From Bacteroidaceae bacterium (GTDB lineage: Bacteria; Bacteroidota; Bacteroidia; Bacteroidales; Bacteroidaceae): 49,625 nt of DNA. The notes under the pieces are model-generated. The model had not been told where the DNA came from. It was given only the letters and a program-made list of their open reading frames with translations, and made no database searches. The DNA is taken from assembly GCA_030843315.1 (NCBI GenBank), contig JAUUPT010000027.1, forward strand, positions 1-49,625, written 5' to 3'. Every line of letters starts with the position of its first letter. Position 1 is the stretch's first letter. Positions 7,799-16,277 of the stretch are shown piece by piece. A program made the translations under genes and the position numbers.

Positions 7799-8785
7799 AT
7801 GGGCAAAGCTACTAATTTATGCTATAAGCGCAGCCGGAATCACTATATCGGCTGGGCTCTGGGGAGTTACTTCATAGGATCGGCTTGTCTCCCTTCGGGG
7901 ATTGTGATGCTGACTGCTGAACCGTTTTTACTGGGAGCTATTATTCTTACAGTAATAGGCTCTGTCGGTCTTGCCTTTTTTATCCGTAACCTGTTGCTTA
8001 TATTCTCTCCTGCCAATGGGAAGTTGGGGAAGTCGGTCCGCCCTTATATGGACGGTTCTATCCGTACGGATGTGAAGTCTATCTTTGCCTTGATTGATGA
8101 AGACATTGCGCAAAATGGAAAGAAGTTCGGCTACGTCCGGGTGGGTAAACAGTGGATATTAGGGGGAGAAGCGATGCTGATAGAACGTATTCGCGGCATC
8201 TTCTGCGTCAAAGTGTACAGAGCCAAACGGCGCGAATATGCCATTATCCTGGTAGACGACCGGCAAAACGTACAGACCACGAACCTGACGCGCGAAAAGC
8301 ATCTGGACGAGCTTAACTACTATCTCACTCACCTGCTTCCGTATGCCGCAACCGGCAACTTTAACGATTATCTTGCCTTTATCGCTAAGAAGGATGCCGA
8401 AATGGAAGCCTTCAACAAAGAATTTCTCCGCCGAAGTGCGGCTGTCAACTCGGAATACGTGCTGACCGAGGCGGATGACATCCCTACTTCGCTGGTCACT
8501 GTCGAGAAACTCCGCCGTGCCATCAATTCCTTGCAACCCGGACAGCGCATTCTGCTCTCAGCCTGCAATCCGCCGGAAACAGAGTGGGGCCGGTGTACCG
8601 GCATTTCTTGCCATTGCTTTGTTGAGGATGGCAGATATGCCCTTGCCGCATACTTTGAGACGGACGAAGGAGAACAACAGTGCTTTGTTCAGCGCTTTAT
8701 CCCCCTGGCACAGTTGCATGCCGTATGGAAAGCCTTCTTTGAGAAGGCCGAAGTGCCGGATGTGGACACATGGGACGAGATATAG
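7799..8785 (+). CDS. Membrane protein of unknown function
   Basis: A 328-residue protein I do not recognise. Two hydrophobic segments near the N-terminus (about residues 18-40 and 42-65) are followed by a charged, cytoplasmic-looking region of about 260 residues with no motif I can name. It contains LLSACNPPETEWGRCTGISC and ends VPDVDTWDEI. It has its own promoter and is followed after 70 bases by a Sel1-repeat gene on the same strand, so the two are probably co-transcribed. Pairing of an unknown membrane protein with a Sel1 protein is compatible with an accessory or interbacterial role, but nothing in the sequence proves it. Confidence 0.7.
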   Translation: MGKATNLCYKRSRNHYIGWALGSYFIGSACLPSGIVMLTAEPFLLGAIILTVIGSVGLAFFIRNLLLIFSPANGKLGKSVRPYMDGSIRTDVKSIFALIDEDIAQNGKKFGYVRVGKQWILGGEAMLIERIRGIFCVKVYRAKRREYAIILVDDRQNVQTTNLTREKHLDELNYYLTHLLPYAATGNFNDYLAFIAKKDAEMEAFNKEFLRRSAAVNSEYVLTEADDIPTSLVTVEKLRRAINSLQPGQRILLSACNPPETEWGRCTGISCHCFVEDGRYALAAYFETDEGEQQCFVQRFIPLAQLHAVWKAFFEKAEVPDVDTWDEI

Positions 8786-8855
8786 CCGGAGCGGTGCGGC
8801 GGAAACAACACCATCCGAATAAGAACAGCGACAATTAACTTATATATTAAAGAAT

Positions 8856-10124
8856 ATGGGAAAATATTTTAGTGACAAAGTAGAGGACGGCATAGCACAG
8901 GTATGGATGTCTTTCGACAAAGAAGAAATGGAACGGGGCTTCTTCCTGCTGACCGAGGCCGCCGAAGAAGGCGATGCCGATGCATATTGTTTCCTGGCGC
9001 GTTGCTATATGGGGCCTCAGTATGTGTGGCGCGGTGGCGACTTCCCGGAAGATGACGAGATAGCCACCCGCTATATAAAGGAAAGTATTGCACGCGGCAG
9101 TGCCTGCGGTGTGCTATGTGCCATGCGTTGCGGCGAACTGACGTCTGATATATGCAAAACGATGCCTTTCGGCAGTCTGAGAGAGGCTTTCGAGATAGTG
9201 CTTGCCAAGGCGGAAGCCGGACATCCTTTCTGCCAATACATCATAGGCAATGCCTACTACTGGGGCGATATGCTCGATATAGAAGGCGTGGAAGAAATGA
9301 TGAAGCGCTATCCTACGGCAGACAGTTACGATGCCTATGCTTATCCGATTGCTGCCGAATGGTATCAGAAGGCCTTCCGCGGTGGCGTAACCTTTGGATT
9401 CGGCAATTTTCGTGATATCTTTGAGAGTGGCAAGGGCGGCATAAAGCCCGATTCCCGTCCGGTGGAAGAGTGGCAGAAGGTGATAGCCGATGCCGGTGAT
9501 CCGGTACAGATGTGCAGTTATGGCAATCTTCTTGATAACAAAGGCGATTTTTCCGGAGCGCTTCGCTATTATGAGGCTGCCGCCGCTAAAGGCAACTATC
9601 TGGCGGCTTATAATGCGGGTTACTTCTATAATGCCGGGAAGGGTACGGAGAAGAACGAGGAAAAGGCTTTTGAGTACTTCATGGAAGCCGCCCGGAAAGG
9701 TGACCTCGACGGGCAGTTTCAGGTAGGGAGTTTCTATTTTGAAGGCAAGGGCAATGTGCTGATCGATTATGCCAAGGCGGTTTATTGGCTGGCTAAGTCG
9801 GCAGAGCAAGATTGCAAATGGGCCTTCCCCCGGCTGGGCGTTTGTTACCAGCAGGGATTGGGCGTACAGAAGAATTATGAATGCGCCTTCGACCTTTTTA
9901 CACGTGGTGAGGAATATCTGGACGACTTCGGCAATCTGCTCAAAGGCTATGTGCTGAACGGCCTCGGAACAGCCTATGCCTTCGGCTATGGGACGGAAGA
10001 GGACATAGCACGCGGCATAGCCTACTATAACCGTGCCATCGCCTGCGGCTCCGAAGAAGCCGAGATGAACAAGAAGCGCTTCCGCAAAACCATGCTCGGA
10101 CTGGGCAAGTGGGTGCGCAAGTAA
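8856..10124 (+). CDS. Sel1-repeat (TPR-like) protein
   Basis: A 422-residue protein with no signal peptide, so probably cytoplasmic. Sel1-like repeats of about 36 residues are clear in the C-terminal half, for example AAYNAGYFYNAGKGTEKNEE, AFEYFMEAARKGDLDGQFQV, and a third around YAKAVYWLAKSAEQDCKWAF. A shorter repeat occurs near residues 25-75. Sel1 repeats form an alpha-solenoid used as an adaptor in protein complexes. No catalytic domain was seen. It follows the unknown membrane protein at 7799-8785, probably in one transcript. The partner and the process are unknown. Confidence 0.8.
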   Translation: MGKYFSDKVEDGIAQVWMSFDKEEMERGFFLLTEAAEEGDADAYCFLARCYMGPQYVWRGGDFPEDDEIATRYIKESIARGSACGVLCAMRCGELTSDICKTMPFGSLREAFEIVLAKAEAGHPFCQYIIGNAYYWGDMLDIEGVEEMMKRYPTADSYDAYAYPIAAEWYQKAFRGGVTFGFGNFRDIFESGKGGIKPDSRPVEEWQKVIADAGDPVQMCSYGNLLDNKGDFSGALRYYEAAAAKGNYLAAYNAGYFYNAGKGTEKNEEKAFEYFMEAARKGDLDGQFQVGSFYFEGKGNVLIDYAKAVYWLAKSAEQDCKWAFPRLGVCYQQGLGVQKNYECAFDLFTRGEEYLDDFGNLLKGYVLNGLGTAYAFGYGTEEDIARGIAYYNRAIACGSEEAEMNKKRFRKTMLGLGKWVRK

Positions 10125-10133
10125 GGTGCGCTG

Positions 10134-10907
10134 TTATAGTATGTATTGCACTTCCTTGAAGAGATATTCCCGTTCTTTGCCGCTTTCATCTTCGAGTACA
10201 AAGCGTCCGTCTTGTTCCACGCGCAGCAGGCGGGCAAGGAAGCGCCCGTTGGCATCTTCGTAGGGATGGAAGTCGCGGCGGCGGAAGAGGGAACGGCCAT
10301 AGCGGGCTGATATTTCAGCGGAATAGACATCGAAATCTTCCAGTTGAAGCCCTTTATAATAAATTTGTACACGCTTCAGGATACGGGCAAGTATTTCATA
10401 GCGATCGTGCTCTTTTCCGGTGATTTGTCGCAAAGACACAGGGTTGGGGGCATCGCTATGGAATGTCTCCTGATTGATGTTTATTCCGATACCGGAGATA
10501 CTACGTCCGATACAGTGTCCCGAAAGGTCATTCTCTATCAGTATGCCGCAAATTTTCTTGTTTCTCCAGTAGATATCGTTCGGCCACTTGATGGTGAACT
10601 CGTCCGACCATCTGCTCAGTTCTTCTTTGATGGCAAGGGAAACGATTTGCGAAAGAATAAATTGTCGGCGGGCTTCCAGGAATGTTGGGTATAGTACGAA
10701 GCTGAAGAGCAGGTTCTTGCCTTCTTCGGCTTCCCAACTATTGCCGCGCTGGCCTTTGCCGGCGGTTTGGAATTCGGCGGTAACGGTAGTAAATTCGGCA
10801 ACGGCTTCTTGCCGGTCGTTGCATCGCTGGCTGAGGTATCGGTTGGTAGAGTCCGTTTCGTTCAAAGCAACCAGCGGGAATGGAAATGTGTCAGGGCAGG
10901 GCTTCAT
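10134..10907 (-). CDS. birA: Biotin--[acetyl-CoA-carboxylase] ligase
   Basis: A 257-residue cytoplasmic enzyme that makes biotinyl-AMP and attaches biotin to carboxylase carrier proteins. Visible family motifs are NETDSTNRYL (substrate entry), KGQRGNSWEAEEG (biotin/ATP loop, equivalent to GRGRRG) and IKWPNDIYWRNKKICGILIE with its catalytic lysine. There is no N-terminal helix-turn-helix, so this is the short, non-repressor form. I use ATG at 10907; an in-frame GTG lies at 10916. It overlaps the upstream mmcQ-like gene, which points to one operon with S41 peptidase, yraN and the mmcQ-like gene. Confidence 0.93.
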   Translation of the reverse strand: MKPCPDTFPFPLVALNETDSTNRYLSQRCNDRQEAVAEFTTVTAEFQTAGKGQRGNSWEAEEGKNLLFSFVLYPTFLEARRQFILSQIVSLAIKEELSRWSDEFTIKWPNDIYWRNKKICGILIENDLSGHCIGRSISGIGININQETFHSDAPNPVSLRQITGKEHDRYEILARILKRVQIYYKGLQLEDFDVYSAEISARYGRSLFRRRDFHPYEDANGRFLARLLRVEQDGRFVLEDESGKEREYLFKEVQYIL

Positions 10908-11247
10908 ATTCGGCACGCATTTTTTTAGTGAACTTCTTCAATACTTCCTCGATAGAGTGGTCTATCAATTGCTTTATCAGCTTGTCGTCGGCATCGCCGT
11001 CCAGCGCAATCTGGTTCCAGTACTTCTTGTTGAAGTGATAAGCGCCTTCGATGGCAGAATAGCGTTCGCGCAATTCGAGTGCATACTCCGGATCGCATTT
11101 CAAGCATATTTTATTGGCGCCTTCCAGGTCGATAAGCGCAAACATCTTATCCATGACTTTCATCACGAGCGAGTATTCATCGAACGGGAGGCATTCGGTG
11201 ACAGCTTTTTTGCTGAGGCAATATTCACGGGCGGTTTCTATATCCAT
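10891..11247 (-). CDS. MmcQ/YjbR family DNA-binding-like protein
   Basis: A 118-residue protein of the MmcQ/YjbR (CyaY-like fold) family. The N-terminal part (ETAREYCLSKKAVTECLPFD, then EYSLVMKVMDKMFALIDLEG) and the middle part (KCDPEYALELRERY and YHFNKKYWNQIALDG) are characteristic. The family is widespread, with presumed DNA-binding or stress roles that are not settled. The 3' end overlaps birA. Spacing from yraN is 46 bases; that gap contains a TTAGTGATTAATGATTGA-like simple repeat. Confidence 0.88.
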   Translation of the reverse strand: MDIETAREYCLSKKAVTECLPFDEYSLVMKVMDKMFALIDLEGANKICLKCDPEYALELRERYSAIEGAYHFNKKYWNQIALDGDADDKLIKQLIDHSIEEVLKKFTKKMRAEYEALP

Positions 11248-11293
11248 GGGTTCAGTGATTAATTATTAGTGATTAATGATTGATTACTCACGG

Positions 11294-11659
11294 TTAAAAC
11301 ATAGGGGGATAAAAGGCATCTTCAATATGCTCTATCTTGAAAGCGCCAATATCCCCTACGGCTGTAATGATGTCGAAGCGAACAGGAGCATTCACGCAGA
11401 AGTGCTTGATATAAGCATCGGCTGCTATGACGATGCGCCGTATCTTCTGCCAGTTCACAGCCTCTTGCGGCTCGATGTAGTCCGTATTACTACGGGTTTT
11501 CACTTCAACAATTATCAGTTCTTCATCTTTGGTGGCAACAATATCCAGCTCCAGGTGGTTCTTCCGCCAGTTCCGGTCACGTATGGTATAACCATTCTTT
11601 TCCAGGTATGCCGCTGCGGCATCTTCTCCGGCTTTTCCCAGGGCATTGTGTGCTGCCAT
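11294..11659 (-). CDS. YraN family protein (UPF0102), endonuclease-like fold
   Basis: A 121-residue protein with the YraN signature: GKAGEDAAAAYLEKNGYTIR, then the PD-(D/E)XK-like core HLELDIVATKDEELIIVEVK followed by TRS. The fold is that of Holliday-junction-resolvase-like nucleases, though activity of the family is poorly documented. The ATG at 11659 overlaps the stop codon of the upstream S41 peptidase by one base (TAATG), so translation is probably coupled. Confidence 0.9.
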   Translation of the reverse strand: MAAHNALGKAGEDAAAAYLEKNGYTIRDRNWRKNHLELDIVATKDEELIIVEVKTRSNTDYIEPQEAVNWQKIRRIVIAADAYIKHFCVNAPVRFDIITAVGDIGAFKIEHIEDAFYPPMF

Positions 11660-13422
11660 TATTCTGCCGGCTCGTATTTTTTAAGCATTCCGTCAAATCC
11701 CGGTCGGTAGATGGCAGGCATCTTACGTACCTTGCCATTCAAAGTCTTTTCTATGCTGCGCGTTGTGGACGGATTTTTGCCTGTAATCAGTTCAATGGCT
11801 TTAGCATATAAAGGTTCTTTGTCTGTACCATATTCTTTGTGTATGAAGAACACACCGGTTTCGTTATATGGGTTCGTTTCATCCATACTGTAATTAGGTT
11901 CGAAGCCGCTTTCATAGTCTCCTTCGCCCTTGGCGTTATAGCTTTGGAATGTGATAGGAGTTACCCGGTAGGTATTATCCCTGACGGTTATATCTTCATA
12001 TTCCATACCTACATTCTTGCCTGTAGTCTTTTCGCCTATGAGTATAACATCTACATCGATGCCTTTCAATGAATTGATGACAAGCTCGCTGGCCGAAGCT
12101 GTTCCATTGCCTACCAGGCAATAGACATGGGTAAGTCCGAGGCTTCCCGCAGATAAAGAAGTGCCTAAGTTTACATAGTTAGAATATGCAAACTTGTCCT
12201 CTTTTCGTTTATTGTTGAGCTTCTTCATTCTTTCGTCATTGTATCGTAGGCTAAAGAATACTTTATCCTGGGCGGCTGCACCGGCAATACAGGTTGCTAT
12301 CAGATTGGCAGAGAGGGTATGCCCGCCTCCATTGTATCGCAGGTCCAGAACCAGATCGGTGACGTTCTGGCTCTTGAATTCTTTGAAAACGTCGAATAAC
12401 TCCTGGTCAAAGCCGGCATCGAATGCGGAATAGACAAGGTAACCGATTTGGTGTCCGTTTACTTCTTCTACCTTATGGGTAATAACCGGATTGCAATACA
12501 TGGCTTGGGAAGTTATGGTTGCTTCTTTGGTTCCTGTTATGCTTCCTCCTTCTATGACATCCTCCGTCAGGCGCAGACTGAATGCTGCATCAGGATAGAG
12601 TAGACCATAGAAGTAATCTTCTATATTGCTGTTGCTTATTTTTTCTCCATTTATCAGGCTTATCATGGCGCCTCGCTTTATGCCGGCTATATCTGCGGGT
12701 GAATCGGGATAAACACCTTGTATACAGAAATAAATGGTATAATCACTTGCTGTTCCGATGGATACGGGAGTTATTCCTGTAATGCCGAAACTATAAGTAA
12801 GTTCTTTCTCTATTTGGGCACTGCGGGTAATCGGATTCTTCTTTTCAATATAAGAGAAGAGAGTATAACTTTTACCATCTGCCGAAATCCTTTTATCCAG
12901 GGTATTGGTCTTCATGCTACCTAATGCATCATAAAAGAATTTGTCGTAGCTCTTGGTGAAGTCGAGGTTCAAGGTTTTGTATTCGTCATTCCACAGGTAC
13001 ATTTCTCTTAGATATTGGTCTACTTTCGCATTAACCTCCATGTCTTCGGTAGCGGGAGTATCGCTTGCCTTCTGTGTCACTTCAAAGCTTGCGGAAGAGA
13101 ATCCATTGACTTTAATGGTAATGGTAGAGGTTCGGTCGGTGGTAGTATCAGTCGTGACTAATACTTTTAATGTGCTTTGTCCTTTTTCTCCTGATTCGGT
13201 AAGCAGGCTGCACCAACTCGACGAAGAAGAAGCTTTCCATCCGGCAGCTGCATAGAAGGAGACTGACAGGGAATTGCCTGTACTTATTTCCAGAGCCTTT
13301 CCTTCTGTCCAGCTTTGATTGGTTATACCTGCTTGGGTTTTGTCGTCGTCGTCACTGCATGAAAAGAAACTGATGGCAACTAATAAAATAAGAAGAGAAT
13401 TGAGATAATTTACCTGTTTCAT
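11659..13422 (-). CDS. Surface lipoprotein S41 (C-terminal processing type) peptidase with BACON-like domain
   Basis: A 587-residue lipoprotein. The lipobox is AISFFSC and the mature N-terminus is CSDDDDK, which fits the Bacteroides surface-export signal (Cys followed by acidic residues). A BACON-like beta domain spans about residues 40-115. A PDZ-like region lies around 220-300 and the S41 catalytic core around 310-490. S443 of NGTASASE is the predicted nucleophile and K469 of TTGKNVG the predicted general base; the spacing of 26 is usual for this class. It likely cleaves proteins or peptides at the cell surface. It heads a minus-strand operon with yraN, an mmcQ-like gene and birA. The link between the protease and these genes is not obvious. 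Confidence 0.88.
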   Translation of the reverse strand: MKQVNYLNSLLILLVAISFFSCSDDDDKTQAGITNQSWTEGKALEISTGNSLSVSFYAAAGWKASSSSSWCSLLTESGEKGQSTLKVLVTTDTTTDRTSTITIKVNGFSSASFEVTQKASDTPATEDMEVNAKVDQYLREMYLWNDEYKTLNLDFTKSYDKFFYDALGSMKTNTLDKRISADGKSYTLFSYIEKKNPITRSAQIEKELTYSFGITGITPVSIGTASDYTIYFCIQGVYPDSPADIAGIKRGAMISLINGEKISNSNIEDYFYGLLYPDAAFSLRLTEDVIEGGSITGTKEATITSQAMYCNPVITHKVEEVNGHQIGYLVYSAFDAGFDQELFDVFKEFKSQNVTDLVLDLRYNGGGHTLSANLIATCIAGAAAQDKVFFSLRYNDERMKKLNNKRKEDKFAYSNYVNLGTSLSAGSLGLTHVYCLVGNGTASASELVINSLKGIDVDVILIGEKTTGKNVGMEYEDITVRDNTYRVTPITFQSYNAKGEGDYESGFEPNYSMDETNPYNETGVFFIHKEYGTDKEPLYAKAIELITGKNPSTTRSIEKTLNGKVRKMPAIYRPGFDGMLKKYEPAE

Positions 13423-13443
13423 ATCTTTAGTCTTTTAATTCTT

Positions 13444-13451
13444 CAAAATTA
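13444..13451 (-). promoter_or_regulatory. -7 box for the S41 peptidase operon
   Basis: On the minus strand the sequence is TAATTTTG, matching TAnnTTTG, 22 bases before the ATG at 13422. No good -33 element was seen. Confidence 0.45.
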
Positions 13452-13567
13452 CCTTTTTAATTCTTAAAAGAAAATGATATGGCGAAATATTTTGAGCATC
13501 CAGTTTAAAAAGGCTCTATCCGACTCTATTTTAAACCTTTCAGATATAAAAATTACGCGTATTCTGC

Positions 13568-13597
13568 TTTGTTTTTACGGAAGTAAAACTAATTTTG
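13568..13597 (+). promoter_or_regulatory. Promoter of the small RHH-like gene
   Basis: TTTG at 13568-13571 and TAATTTTG at 13590-13597, with 18 bases between them, match the Bacteroides consensus. Transcription would start close to 13604, which makes the upstream possible start codons (13474, 13606) unlikely. Confidence 0.65.
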
Positions 13598-13623
13598 CAG
13601 GAAATATGAGAAAGAGAGATAAA

Positions 13624-13839
13624 ATGTGTGCGAAAGCAACACCGGAGGAGCCGAAACGCGAACAGCGCATGGTGTGTCTGATGAGCGAGGAAGAACAGCG
13701 GATTGTGGATCGCTATCTTGAGAAGTACAAGATAACGAATAAGTCGCGTTGGTTGCGGGAGACTATTCTCATGTTTATCCATAAGAATATGGAAGAAGAT
13801 TATCCGACTCTATTCGGCGAGCACGATATGAGGAGATAA
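13624..13839 (+). CDS. Small ribbon-helix-helix-like protein
   Basis: A 71-residue basic protein. The pattern is a short strand (RMVCLMS), then two helices (EEEQRIVDRYLEKYKI and NKSRWLRETILMFIHK), which looks like a ribbon-helix-helix DNA-binding fold. I chose ATG at 13624 because a GAAAGAGAGAT ribosome-binding sequence precedes it and the promoter places transcription near 13604. It lies 75 bases upstream of tadA on the same strand, so they may share a transcript. Function is unknown; the family call is by pattern only. Confidence 0.65.
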   Translation: MCAKATPEEPKREQRMVCLMSEEEQRIVDRYLEKYKITNKSRWLRETILMFIHKNMEEDYPTLFGEHDMRR

Positions 13840-13914
13840 CGCAGCCGGGTGTGTAAAAACGAGTTTTACAGAGTTGCAAAAGACTACGAATTATACAGGA
13901 AATTAGGGATTCGG

Positions 13915-14349
13915 ATGGACGATAACTATTATATGAAGCAAGCGCTTCTTGAAGCGCAGAAAGCAGGTGAACGGGGTGAAGTGCCCGTTGGCGCAGTGGT
14001 GGTTTGCAAAGACCGTATCATTGCCCGTGCCCACAATCTGACTGAAACATTGACAGATGTCACTGCCCATGCCGAAATGCAAGCTATTACTGCCGCCGCT
14101 TCTACTCTTGGCGGGAAATACCTGAATGAATGTGCGCTTTATGTAACCGTGGAACCTTGTGTGATGTGTGCCGGTGCCATCGCTTGGGCGCAAATGGGAA
14201 AGCTTGTATTCGGTGCGGAAGATGAGAAACGGGGATATCAACGCTATGCCCCACAGGCATTGCATCCTAAAACAGTGGTAGAAAAGGGAGTGCTTGCTGA
14301 AGAATGTGCTACGTTGATGAAAGAATTCTTTGCAGCCAAGCGCCGCTAA
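13915..14349 (+). CDS. tadA: tRNA-specific adenosine deaminase-type nucleoside deaminase
   Basis: A 144-residue zinc enzyme. H52 and E54 of HAE (in VTAHAEMQAITAA) and C82 and C85 of PCVMC are the zinc ligands and proton shuttle of the cytidine-deaminase fold. TadA converts adenosine 34 of tRNA-Arg(ACG) to inosine. The ATG at 13915 begins the normal family N-terminus (MDDNYYMKQALLEAQKAG); a longer frame from a GTG at 13849 is not needed. It ends 11 bases from a convergent gene. Confidence 0.9.
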   Translation: MDDNYYMKQALLEAQKAGERGEVPVGAVVVCKDRIIARAHNLTETLTDVTAHAEMQAITAAASTLGGKYLNECALYVTVEPCVMCAGAIAWAQMGKLVFGAEDEKRGYQRYAPQALHPKTVVEKGVLAEECATLMKEFFAAKRR

Positions 14350-14359
14350 TCACTTATCA

Positions 14360-14632
14360 TTACTCTTTTATCTCCTCAAAATCCACATACTCTCCTTCAT
14401 TTTCGGAGAATAGTTTCTTATGTTTAGGATGAATCTCTCCTTCTTCAAGTTCGGTTTCACCAGAGGTTGGGTTTGAAGATGGTCCGTTCTCATTGTAGGA
14501 ATATCCGCGTGAAGAGGAAGTGCGACGGCCGCCCAGCCCGAAGATGCTTCGGATAACAGTACCGATAATGCTAAGGCCGATAAGCAAGATGGCAATTATA
14601 ATAATGAATAAGAATCCTAAGATGTGAAACAT
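14360..14632 (-). CDS. DUF4834-like small membrane protein
   Basis: A 90-residue protein with one N-terminal membrane segment (LGFLFIIIIAILLIGLSIIG) and a polar, low-complexity tail rich in Ser, Gly and acidic residues. This matches the small Bacteroidetes family DUF4834 in layout. It is the last gene of the psd-pssA group, 67 bases after pssA. Role unknown. Confidence 0.75.
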   Translation of the reverse strand: MFHILGFLFIIIIAILLIGLSIIGTVIRSIFGLGGRRTSSSRGYSYNENGPSSNPTSGETELEEGEIHPKHKKLFSENEGEYVDFEEIKE

Positions 14633-14699
14633 AGGCTAATGTCTTTTTATGCGTTCGTTTACTGCGAACTTAAATACAACAACCGTGCCAAAGATTTGT

Positions 14700-15407
14700 T
14701 TATTTAGTCTTTCTTGTAAAAAGTGAAAGTAATATATACCAGACGATGATTGCTGCGAAACTGCAAATCCCTAAAAAGATAATGAGTGGGATGCATACAA
14801 TCAGGAATATGAAACTTATCTTATTGTCTTTCCACGACAGGTTTTTAAACTTCAACGAGAACATAGGTATTTCTGCCACAAGCAGCCAGGAGAAAAGGCA
14901 TACCAGCAGCAATAGATAAACCGGGTGGAAGCCGTCGCTCGTCAAGAGGCTATGGGCACCCGTCACCAATGAGGCCCAAAACAGAGCATTGGCGGGAACA
15001 GGCAATCCTACAAAGGAACTTGTTTGGCGGGTATCATTGTTGAACTTAGCCAGTCGTAATGCCGAGAAAACGGACAAAAGGAATGCAAGGTAGGGAAAGA
15101 AAGCGGCTATGCCCTCCATACCAGCCGGGTAGTGCATCTCTTTAAATAAGGAGAACACGATTAAAGAAGGAGCTACGCCGAAACTAACATCGTCTGCCAG
15201 GGAATCCAAATCCTTTCCGATAAGGGAGTGGGCACCTAAAACACGTGCCATCATGCCATCAAAGAAATCGAATACAGCGCTGAGGATGATGAAAACAAGT
15301 GCCAGTTCATAATTGGCTTCGAATGCCATGACACAAGCAATACACCCGGAGAATAAATTCAGGCAGGTCAGAGTATTGGGAATATGGCGGGTAATGCAGT
15401 TTGCCAT
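14700..15407 (-). CDS. pssA: CDP-diacylglycerol--serine O-phosphatidyltransferase
   Basis: A 235-residue integral membrane enzyme that makes phosphatidylserine from CDP-diacylglycerol and serine. The CDP-alcohol phosphotransferase motif is visible as FFDGMMARVLGAHSLIGKDL followed by DSLADD, with the required aspartates. Several hydrophobic segments follow. It begins 11 bases after psd, so the two consecutive steps to phosphatidylethanolamine are encoded together. Confidence 0.95.
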   Translation of the reverse strand: MANCITRHIPNTLTCLNLFSGCIACVMAFEANYELALVFIILSAVFDFFDGMMARVLGAHSLIGKDLDSLADDVSFGVAPSLIVFSLFKEMHYPAGMEGIAAFFPYLAFLLSVFSALRLAKFNNDTRQTSSFVGLPVPANALFWASLVTGAHSLLTSDGFHPVYLLLLVCLFSWLLVAEIPMFSLKFKNLSWKDNKISFIFLIVCIPLIIFLGICSFAAIIVWYILLSLFTRKTK

Positions 15408-15418
15408 TGTAGATTCAT

Positions 15419-16105
15419 TTATTTAAGTTTGGCTATCACAGTTTGATTGCCGGTGGTCAGTTGTCCCAGTTTTACAAGCACTTCCGTGCCCAATGGCAGA
15501 AAGACATCTACGCGGGAACCGAATTTAATGAAGCCCAGATGTTCGTCAATGTAGCATTCTTCGCCAGCCTCGGCATAGGTTACGATGCGGCGTGCCATAG
15601 CTCCTGCTATCTGGCGTGCCATGATTTCCACACCCTCCGGCGTTTCTATTACAACTGTAGAACGTTCGTTGTCGGTACTGGCTTTGGGCAACCAGGCCTT
15701 CATGAATTTCCCGTTTTGGTGCCATACTTTCTTTACCGTGCCGTCTACCGGGTACCAGTTGGCATGCACATTCACCAGGCTCATAAAGATAGAAACCATG
15801 ATGCGGCGGTCGTGAAAGTATTCATTTTCTTCTACTTCTTCTACTACTACGATCTTGCCGTCGGCAGGGGCCACTACCACCTTTTCAGTTTCTTGCCCGA
15901 ACAAACGGATAGGGCAACGGAAGAAATTCACCAGTATTCCATATACAATGAGACTGATAGCCGCCACTATGTAAAAGGGAACCTTGCATTCAAATCCAAA
16001 GTAAAGGATGGCATTGACTGCTAATATCAGCAGTAGGCTAACGGTTAGCGTGTGTGTCCCTTCACGGTGTATGCGTATCTTTTTTAATCTTTTTAATCGA
16101 CCCAT
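15419..16105 (-). CDS. psd: Phosphatidylserine decarboxylase, archaeal/short type
   Basis: A 228-residue enzyme with two N-terminal hydrophobic segments (about residues 20-60). The self-cleavage site is FGS within LGFIKFGSRVDVFLP near the C-terminus; the serine becomes the pyruvoyl cofactor. It decarboxylates phosphatidylserine to phosphatidylethanolamine, the main lipid of these bacteria. It is the first gene of an operon with pssA and a DUF4834 gene. Confidence 0.95.
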   Translation of the reverse strand: MGRLKRLKKIRIHREGTHTLTVSLLLILAVNAILYFGFECKVPFYIVAAISLIVYGILVNFFRCPIRLFGQETEKVVVAPADGKIVVVEEVEENEYFHDRRIMVSIFMSLVNVHANWYPVDGTVKKVWHQNGKFMKAWLPKASTDNERSTVVIETPEGVEIMARQIAGAMARRIVTYAEAGEECYIDEHLGFIKFGSRVDVFLPLGTEVLVKLGQLTTGNQTVIAKLK

Positions 16106-16142
16106 GTATATCGTATTTGCTATTTTAGATAGAAATTATTTG

Positions 16143-16173
16143 CAAAAATAGACTTATTTTGAAAATCAAACAA
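16143..16173 (-). promoter_or_regulatory. Promoter of the psd-pssA operon
   Basis: On the minus strand, TTG at 16173-16171 and TATTTTTG at 16150-16143 are separated by 20 bases and match the Bacteroides consensus. Confidence 0.65.
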
Positions 16174-16220
16174 GGATTTAGGAAGAGAAATGTATATGTT
16201 GATAACTTTTCGGGAAATAT

Positions 16221-16252
16221 TTTTGTTAGGTGTTACATAGGTTGTACTTTTA
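16221..16252 (+). promoter_or_regulatory. Promoter of dnaE
   Basis: TTTTG at 16221-16225 and TACTTTTA at 16245-16252, with 19 bases between them. The last base of the -7 box departs from the TAnnTTTG consensus (A for G). Confidence 0.5.
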
Positions 16253-16277
16253 TGCACTAAACAGAAAGGATTTATTT

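Noticed and set aside
11248..11293. Regulatory element in the yraN-mmcQ gap
   Set aside because: The TTAGTGATTAATGATTGATTA stretch is a short simple repeat of the Bacteroides dispersed type with no dyad or promoter match.
13503..13536. GTTTAAAA/TTTTAAAC inverted repeat upstream of the RHH-like gene
   Set aside because: Only eight AT-rich bases per arm with an 18-base loop; too likely by chance in AT-rich DNA to call an operator.
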